Positions 31,930-36,315 of a stretch of 36,315 bases of DNA are shown piece after piece. Made by a program: the position numbers and the translations under genes. A model generated the notes under the pieces. It ran no database searches and had not been told where the DNA came from. It saw only the letters and a list, made by a program, of their open reading frames with translations. Source of the DNA: Clostridiales bacterium (GTDB taxonomy: Bacteria > Bacillota > Limnochordia > Darwinibacteriales > B1SED10-159); assembly GCA_003551965.1 (NCBI GenBank), contig PUOC01000197.1, positions 1 to 36,315 of the forward strand. The letters run 5' to 3'. Numbering within the stretch: position 1 is the stretch's first letter; the number at the start of each line of letters is the position of its first letter.

Positions 31930-32863
31930 CGATGTCTCCCCCCTGTCTTTTCACGGTTTCGACGAAAATATCGTGGAGCGGCGGTTTTTTCACAGCGCAT
32001 TCCTGGATATTCAGGAACCGTGAGGCTGTAGAAACCAACTCCGCTGCCGGCACTGGTCCCCGGCAGCGCAGGGTCAGCCGCTGGCCCTGGCGGTGTGCCA
32101 GGGACGAACCGGGAAGCGCCTCCAATAGCCGGTCAACCGTACCGTTATCCGCAGAGTCGCCGAAGCGGATGTCCAGCAGTTTTTCCTCGTAGTTGTCCTT
32201 AATATGCTGCAGCGTGCCGCTTAAAACGACGCGTCCTTGATGGATCATGACCAGAGAGTCGCAGAGCTCTTCCACCACGCTCATCTGATGGGCACTGAGC
32301 AGGACGGTGACACCTTGGGCCTGCAGTTCTTGGATCAGCTCCTTGAAAAAGTTCTGGTTAATCGGATCCAAGCCGGAAAATGGTTCATCCAGCATAATCA
32401 AGTCGGGACGGTGAAGCAGTGCTGCGGTGAACTGGACTTTCTGCTGCATGCCCTTGGACAGCTTCTCCAATTTTTGGTGGGCCCAATCTGTCAAATCCAG
32501 CCGCTGCAGCCAAGCCAAGGCTTCCTTTTTGGCCTCCGGCCCGGTGTATCCCTTCAGGCCGGCCAAATACAGCAGGTTATCCAGTACTTTGGCCTCGTAA
32601 TAGAGACCCCGTTCTTCGGGTAGATAACCGATGCGCTTTTTGTTGACTCGGCCGCTGGATCCATTGAGCTGGAAGCGGATGGTTCCCTGATCCGGTTCGA
32701 GGATACCCATGATCATGCGAATCGCGGTGGTTTTGCCCGCGCCGTTAGGCCCGAGAAGCCCCATGATTTCTCCCCGCCGTACAGAAAAGCTCACGTTGTC
32801 CACGGCCTTCGTGGAGCCAAAACGCCTGCTCACGGACGAAACATCCAAAATGTTATGCGTCAT
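31910..32863 (-). CDS. ABC exporter ATPase (NatA-like)
   Basis: The 317-residue protein has a full ABC ATPase domain: Walker A GPNGAGKTT at 38-46, the Q-loop region IGYLPEERGLY, the signature LSKGMQQ, Walker B LIMLDEP, the D-loop SGLDPINQ and the H-loop SAHQ. A C-terminal domain of about 90 residues, common in drug/sodium exporter ATPases, follows. It powers the permease encoded downstream. The frame is open to ATG 32878, but ATG 32863 lies eight bases after GGAGG and gives the normal MTHNILDV start. The promoter is at 33110-33138, leaving a leader of about 240 bases that looks structured. Confidence 0.93.
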   Translation of the reverse strand: MTHNILDVSSVSRRFGSTKAVDNVSFSVRRGEIMGLLGPNGAGKTTAIRMIMGILEPDQGTIRFQLNGSSGRVNKKRIGYLPEERGLYYEAKVLDNLLYLAGLKGYTGPEAKKEALAWLQRLDLTDWAHQKLEKLSKGMQQKVQFTAALLHRPDLIMLDEPFSGLDPINQNFFKELIQELQAQGVTVLLSAHQMSVVEELCDSLVMIHQGRVVLSGTLQHIKDNYEEKLLDIRFGDSADNGTVDRLLEALPGSSLAHRQGQRLTLRCRGPVPAAELVSTASRFLNIQECAVKKPPLHDIFVETVKRQGGDIDAKQLA

Positions 32864-32865
32864 TG

Positions 32866-33105
32866 TCATTTCCTCCATCTATCTGTTCTAATTCCTGTGG
32901 GTGCCATGGGCAGGCCTGCGATCCATTTCTCCGAGACTTCATGGGTGGTGGTGTGCATCCAGAGCGGCAGACGTGCCGGACTTAAGACATCCACCCTTCT
33001 CACGGCCTTCTGGGCATAAGAGCCGGCTTCGGCGGGTTGAAATGCACCAGCGCTGTGGTCTGCGGGGCTGCCTACCCCTTGGAAAATACCCTCGGTTCAA
33101 ATCTC
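32866..33105 (-). ncRNA. Structured leader or conserved-looking cryptic frame before the ABC exporter
   Basis: This 240-base stretch is the transcribed leader of the exporter operon. Several helices can be drawn on the minus strand: GGGG/CCCC around a 7-base loop (33064-33078), a long-range GGGTGG/CCACCC pair (32991-32996 with 32943-32948) that encloses CGGC/GCCG (32965-32978), and the palindrome GCAGGCCTGC (32910-32919). One frame is also open for 76 codons (33096 to a TGA at 32866-32868) with protein-like text such as L-P-L-W-M-H-T-T-T-H-E, but it has no start with a ribosome binding site. It may be a regulatory RNA, a mobile-element-derived RNA or a decayed gene. I cannot name the class. 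Confidence 0.33.
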
Positions 33106-33109
33106 GTTA

Positions 33110-33138
33110 AATGTATCACAAACAATGGGGCCCGTCAA
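33110..33138 (-). promoter_or_regulatory. Promoter of the ABC exporter operon
   Basis: On the minus strand TTGACG (33133-33138) and TACATT (33110-33115) are spaced by exactly 17 bp. The -35 box lies in a tandem TTGACGTTGACG, so a second, upstream -35 is possible. Transcription would begin near 33103. Confidence 0.7.
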
Positions 33139-33304
33139 CGTCAATTGATTCCACCGTGGAAATGTTTGCAGGTTCTTGGCGGCACCCGGGAATGACACGG
33201 TTGCGTTGCGGACTGCCGCCGATCTATCCCGGCACATGTGCAGCCGCTGTACTCTGACTGACTGCCCGGATTCTTGAAGAACCCCTTTCTGTGGCTGCGT
33301 TATG
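33139..33304. other. Spacer downstream of the peptidase gene
   Basis: No gene is seen. GGATTCTT (33268-33275) and AAGAACC (33277-33283) form a small inverted repeat 22 bases past the peptidase stop on the minus strand, a possible weak terminator without a T run. Confidence 0.3.
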
Positions 33305-34066
33305 TCAACGCTCGTCGGTCTGTTTGCCCAGAAGGATGGCTTCCCTTCCGCTTCCGAGCAGCCAACGCTTCCAGTCCCGGGCGAGCTTGCGTGGGCGGTC
33401 GGTGATCCAATCGAGCACAGCACCGGCTTGACAGTGTTTGACGGCTTCCGCAACCATTTCTCTTCCCCATTGCCGTTCGATATACATAACGAGGGTCCAT
33501 CCCCAGGCATTGGCAGTATACCAGTCGGCTTCCAGCCTCGGCAGTTCAGGGACGATGCCCTTCATGATACTCTCCGCAACCGGCTCGCGGAATCGAAATG
33601 GGCTGTCAAAACGCCATTGGCCGGACAAATAGACAGCCAACCCTTCGCTCCACCACAGCGGCTGGCGTTCAATATCCGGAGAGAGGCACTCCTCAAACAC
33701 ATGGGTCATTTCATGGAAAACGAGGCGGCCGAATTCCGCCTGGTCGTATGGGTAGTGCGAATGCTCGGCATAGGCCGCCGGGGACAAAAACACCAAGTCA
33801 GTTCCCTGCGGCTGCGCAATGCGTCCAGGATGCGAAGGCAGTTCGATGGGGACGCCCAACAGCTCCGTAACAAGCCGCTCGTATTCGCTGCGGCAGGGAG
33901 CGAGGATTCCCCGCAGCCCTGGAGGAATCGGTGTCTGAAAATAAGCGCCCAACACTTGGGCGCTTGTGTCCATGGTCTCTGTGAAATGCCGTGCGTACTC
34001 TGCGTCCTGCAGGGTGCCGTACGCACGGCAGTGCTGGCCGTGCCAGACTCGATAGGCCTCTAGCAT
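33305..34066 (-). CDS. Peptidase MA-like zinc metallopeptidase (gluzincin)
   Basis: The 253-residue protein has the zinc-binding H-E-x-x-H as HEMTH at residues 118-122 and a downstream glutamate in W-W-S-E-G-L-A-V-Y at 138-146, the third ligand arrangement of the peptidase MA-like family (PF13485) and other gluzincins. No signal peptide is visible, so it is probably cytoplasmic unless exported in another way. The N-terminal 90 residues are a helical lead-in, and the C-terminal part (NAWGWTLVMYIERQWG onward) fits the family's helical tail. ATG 34066 follows GGAGGAAGGGG. It is likely monocistronic. The substrate is unknown. Confidence 0.78.
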   Translation of the reverse strand: MLEAYRVWHGQHCRAYGTLQDAEYARHFTETMDTSAQVLGAYFQTPIPPGLRGILAPCRSEYERLVTELLGVPIELPSHPGRIAQPQGTDLVFLSPAAYAEHSHYPYDQAEFGRLVFHEMTHVFEECLSPDIERQPLWWSEGLAVYLSGQWRFDSPFRFREPVAESIMKGIVPELPRLEADWYTANAWGWTLVMYIERQWGREMVAEAVKHCQAGAVLDWITDRPRKLARDWKRWLLGSGREAILLGKQTDER

Positions 34067-34201
34067 GCCCCTTCCTCCCCTGGTCTTCGTGCCCCGCGGC
34101 AGTCACGGAGACAGCCCATGATGACCCTTTCGCCTATGCAGTGCAGATATCGGCAGGTGCAGGCCTAAGGGTAATACTCCGCAGAAGTGTCCGAAACGGC
34201 G

Positions 34202-35980
34202 TTACCAAAGTCCGGGAAGATTCCAATAGGAAGCGTAGGCAAACACGCTCAGATAGAAGACGGTGATCACTGTGTAGCCAATTTTCCGGCCCACCGGCAG
34301 CGGTGTCTGCAGCCATGTATATACAGTCACAGCCAAGAGGGCCACGCAAGCTGCTCCGGCCGCCAGCAGCAGGCGCTGGGCCCAGATCAGTCCGGATGGC
34401 ACCTGCAGCGGCAGTAAGTATACCGGATGGTTTAACAGCGAAGTGATGACAAGCAGAACAGCCGCCCCGAACAACCAGACGGTGACCCGCCGGGTCCAGA
34501 GAAAGCTGGGTGGATCTGGACGGTGTTTCCGCCTCTTGCTGGGAAACAGCCACGGAGAAAACACGTCCATGGCCAAAATAAGGATAAGAACGCTCCATAT
34601 CACCCGACCGGCAGAGATCGTCTGCAGTAAACCCTGACGGTTCCACGCTTCCCCCGGGGCATGGTCGGTTTCCAAAAACTGCACGCCTTCGCCTTGGGCG
34701 GGATAGAAGCGGACAATGCTTCCGCTTTCGGCTCCTTGAAAGGTTCTATTCCCGAGGTTGATCAGCGGCTCCTGGTAATCCCCTTCCTGATAGATAAGAT
34801 CATCACCGCTGCCCCGGCGTATTTCGATGGACGGGTACTGGCCCAGCAGCGCTGTAAATCGGTCAAGTCCTTGGCGGGAAATGGTATTGCGCTGGTAGCT
34901 TCCGCCCAGATTGCGTTGTTCAGCCCTGGACAGTTCTTCATTTTCGCTGTCGGAGCGGTTTGCGGCTAGGAAGGCGCCCTGTAACGAACGGAGCAGCATA
35001 GTGCCCTCGTCAGAGTTCGCCGCGGCGAAAACCATCCGGCCTTCGTCAGGCAGGAACAGCATGACTCCGGCCATGCCCGGGAGCTGGCTGAAACGCGCGT
35101 ATACGTTTTCTTCGGGCAGACCTACGGGAAACAGACCCATGGATGCCGGCTCTATCTCGTCCGTGCCCCCGCCGGACGACGTGTGGTCCAGCAGGAAATG
35201 CAGCAGGGACTGTAGGTCGTCACCGGTTGTGTAAAGACCCAAGGACGGATAGAGAGCGGTTTCGTGGGCCGGATAGTGGGTGTAGCCCAAATTGGTACGG
35301 CGGTGACTGCGCATGCGGTCGTCGGGTGCCGCGGAAGGCAGCAGGCCCAGTGTTGTGTGCTCCAATCCTGCTCGTTGTATGATCTCGTTTTCAAACAGAC
35401 GGTGAAATGGCTCTTCCTCTATGTTCTCCACAGCCAGAGCGGCCAAGCTGTAGTTAAGGCTGCTCAGCCGCGTATCGGCGCCGGGATCGGCGGAATATCC
35501 GGCCCAGTGTGCATCTAGTGCACTGCTCAAGGGATGCGCATCCTGGGCAAAACTGCTTAACAGATAGGCACTGCTGTTGATACCGCTTGTGTGGTCCATA
35601 AGCTGCCGGAGTGTCAATTCCTGGCCGCTGCCGGGGTGGTACCGATTGGGCAGCAGCGGAGCGATATCCTCCTCCAAGGCCCCCAGACGACTTTGGATGG
35701 CAGCGGCAGAGAAGACTTCGGTGATCCTGCCCAAAGGGACCTCCGTCGCCGGCGTTACCAGAAGGCGGCGACTGTGGTCGGCATAGCCAAAGGGCCGCGT
35801 CCATGCGCCCCCCTCTTGATCGACGAAGGTGACAAGGACTCCGGGCACTTGGTATTCCTGCATCCACTGGGCCATATGTTCACTGAGCAGTTCATCCAGT
35901 CTATCGCCGCCGGCCGCAGCCGCTGCAGTGGTCAGGATGAAAAGGATAGGGAAAAACAATGCGCTGGCAATCCATTTCAT
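34202..35980 (-). CDS. Catalytically degenerate beta-lactamase-fold membrane protein
   Basis: The 592-residue protein has a signal peptide (1-23), a beta-lactamase-like domain (about 28-340), a linker domain (about 350-450) and four or five membrane segments at the C-terminus (about 460-590). Family landmarks are clear (VPGVLVTFVD, LTLRQLMDHTSGI, LGLYTTGDDLQSLLHFLL), but the S-x-x-K motif reads R-I-T-E (85-88), Y-S-N reads L-S-S (172-174) and H-x-G is lost in QLPGMAG. All key residues are gone, so it is probably a binding or sensing protein, not an enzyme. ATG 35980 overlaps the TGA of the upstream gene (ATGA), so the two are translated together. Confidence 0.82.
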   Translation of the reverse strand: MKWIASALFFPILFILTTAAAAAGGDRLDELLSEHMAQWMQEYQVPGVLVTFVDQEGGAWTRPFGYADHSRRLLVTPATEVPLGRITEVFSAAAIQSRLGALEEDIAPLLPNRYHPGSGQELTLRQLMDHTSGINSSAYLLSSFAQDAHPLSSALDAHWAGYSADPGADTRLSSLNYSLAALAVENIEEEPFHRLFENEIIQRAGLEHTTLGLLPSAAPDDRMRSHRRTNLGYTHYPAHETALYPSLGLYTTGDDLQSLLHFLLDHTSSGGGTDEIEPASMGLFPVGLPEENVYARFSQLPGMAGVMLFLPDEGRMVFAAANSDEGTMLLRSLQGAFLAANRSDSENEELSRAEQRNLGGSYQRNTISRQGLDRFTALLGQYPSIEIRRGSGDDLIYQEGDYQEPLINLGNRTFQGAESGSIVRFYPAQGEGVQFLETDHAPGEAWNRQGLLQTISAGRVIWSVLILILAMDVFSPWLFPSKRRKHRPDPPSFLWTRRVTVWLFGAAVLLVITSLLNHPVYLLPLQVPSGLIWAQRLLLAAGAACVALLAVTVYTWLQTPLPVGRKIGYTVITVFYLSVFAYASYWNLPGLW

Positions 35981-36315
35981 GGTCGATTGTCTCCTAGACG
36001 TATTGGCGGCAGTTCCTCGTAGGAAATAAAGAACTCAGGCAGGCCTGCCGCGTAGGGGGCGATCTCGTATGCCTCAAAGAACAATACCAAGCCGGTATCG
36101 GTCAGGTAGTAGGGCTGATCGGAGCGCAGCTGTTCGGCGCAGAACTCGTCGAGGAAATAACGGTCGGGATCGTCTTGGATGCTTTGATTCACCGCTGCCG
36201 CGATGATTTCCCGATAGGACGAGTCCTGCTCGAAAAGGTCACCCAGCAGTGGCTGTGAGCCCGACGGAATGTGGAAGTTCCACGCCTTGCGCACTCCGAT
36301 GCCATGGGCGCCTCC
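35977..36315 (-). CDS. RsiV-like DUF3298 domain protein (partial, 5' end outside the window)
   Basis: The last 112 residues of a protein run off the right edge. They begin G-G-A-H-G-I-G-V-R-K-A-W-N-F, matching the T-G-G-A-H-G turn of DUF3298/RsiV-type domains, continue with an acidic helix (DLFEQDSSYREII) and end with FEAYEIAPYAAGLPEFFISYEEL, the usual C-terminus of PF11738. RsiV is an anti-sigma factor that binds lysozyme outside the cell; many other DUF3298 proteins are secreted or lipid-anchored without that role. A GTG at 36294 exists, but the matching residues upstream of it show that the gene begins beyond the window. It is coupled to the degenerate beta-lactamase-fold gene. Confidence 0.72.
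   Translation of the reverse strand, partial: GGAHGIGVRKAWNFHIPSGSQPLLGDLFEQDSSYREIIAAAVNQSIQDDPDRYFLDEFCAEQLRSDQPYYLTDTGLVLFFEAYEIAPYAAGLPEFFISYEELPPIRLGDNRP

Noticed and set aside
32970-33000. A T-box-like AGGGTGG on the minus strand in the ABC exporter leader
   Set aside because: Only the first seven bases of the T-box sequence match, there is no terminator/antiterminator pair, and the downstream gene is not an amino-acid-related one.
33085-33107. A tRNA T-arm-like GGTTCAAATC sequence
   Set aside because: The flanking bases do not form a T stem, and no acceptor, D or anticodon arms can be drawn.

Overview
The window reads as ordinary chromosomal DNA of a motile, flagellated member of the Bacillota: GC-rich, strong AGGAGG-type ribosome binding sites, frequent GTG and TTG starts, a sigma-28 type flagellar promoter, and many Bacillota-style families (NusG domain II protein, RsiV-like DUF3298 protein, BCCT carrier, NatAB-type ABC exporter). 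This placement is inferred from gene content and signals only. I found no rRNA, tRNA, CRISPR array or intact transposon.

Left part (1-8.4 kb): the last codons of a class II photolyase, a D-cysteine desulfhydrase-type PLP enzyme, an unrecognised 319-residue protein with its own strong promoter, a beta-lactamase-fold serine hydrolase, a sugar-phosphate isomerase-type TIM barrel and a 68-residue orphan. Then comes the most unusual cluster, a minus-strand operon of three genes (6613 to 4894): a DUF1874 protein that keeps the three residues used by AcrIII-1/Crn2 ring nucleases, an XRE helix-turn-helix protein fused to a cobalamin-binding module, and a membrane-anchored NusG domain II protein. A perfect 13-bp terminator ends it. 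Upstream lies a CoA-disulfide reductase/rhodanese fusion.

Middle (8.4-20.8 kb): a BCCT osmolyte carrier, a large GGDEF-EAL membrane protein with a degenerate GGDEF, an exported PQQ-type beta-propeller, a FUN14 protein, an iron-sulfur aldo/keto reductase, a short flagellar unit (fliD plus a FliT-like coiled-coil gene) driven by a near-consensus sigma-28 promoter, a stand-alone PAS protein, a tocopherol-cyclase-like protein and a ferritin with a strong extended -10 promoter.

Right part (20.9-36.3 kb): a peptide/nickel-type ABC importer operon with binding protein and two permeases but no ATPase, followed by two small membrane proteins; an active-looking diguanylate cyclase; an alpha/beta hydrolase; adenine deaminase; a family 2 glycosyltransferase; a NatAB-type ABC exporter preceded by a long structured leader; a gluzincin-type peptidase; and a translationally coupled pair of an RsiV-like protein (running off the right edge) and a beta-lactamase-fold protein that has lost its catalytic residues.

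Themes: cyclic-nucleotide handling (one c-di-GMP synthase, one probable phosphodiesterase, one cyclic-oligoadenylate ring nuclease candidate), iron and redox (ferritin, Fe-S reductase, CoA-disulfide reductase), and envelope functions. Ferritin and the ABC importer share an AT-rich palindrome upstream, which hints at common control.
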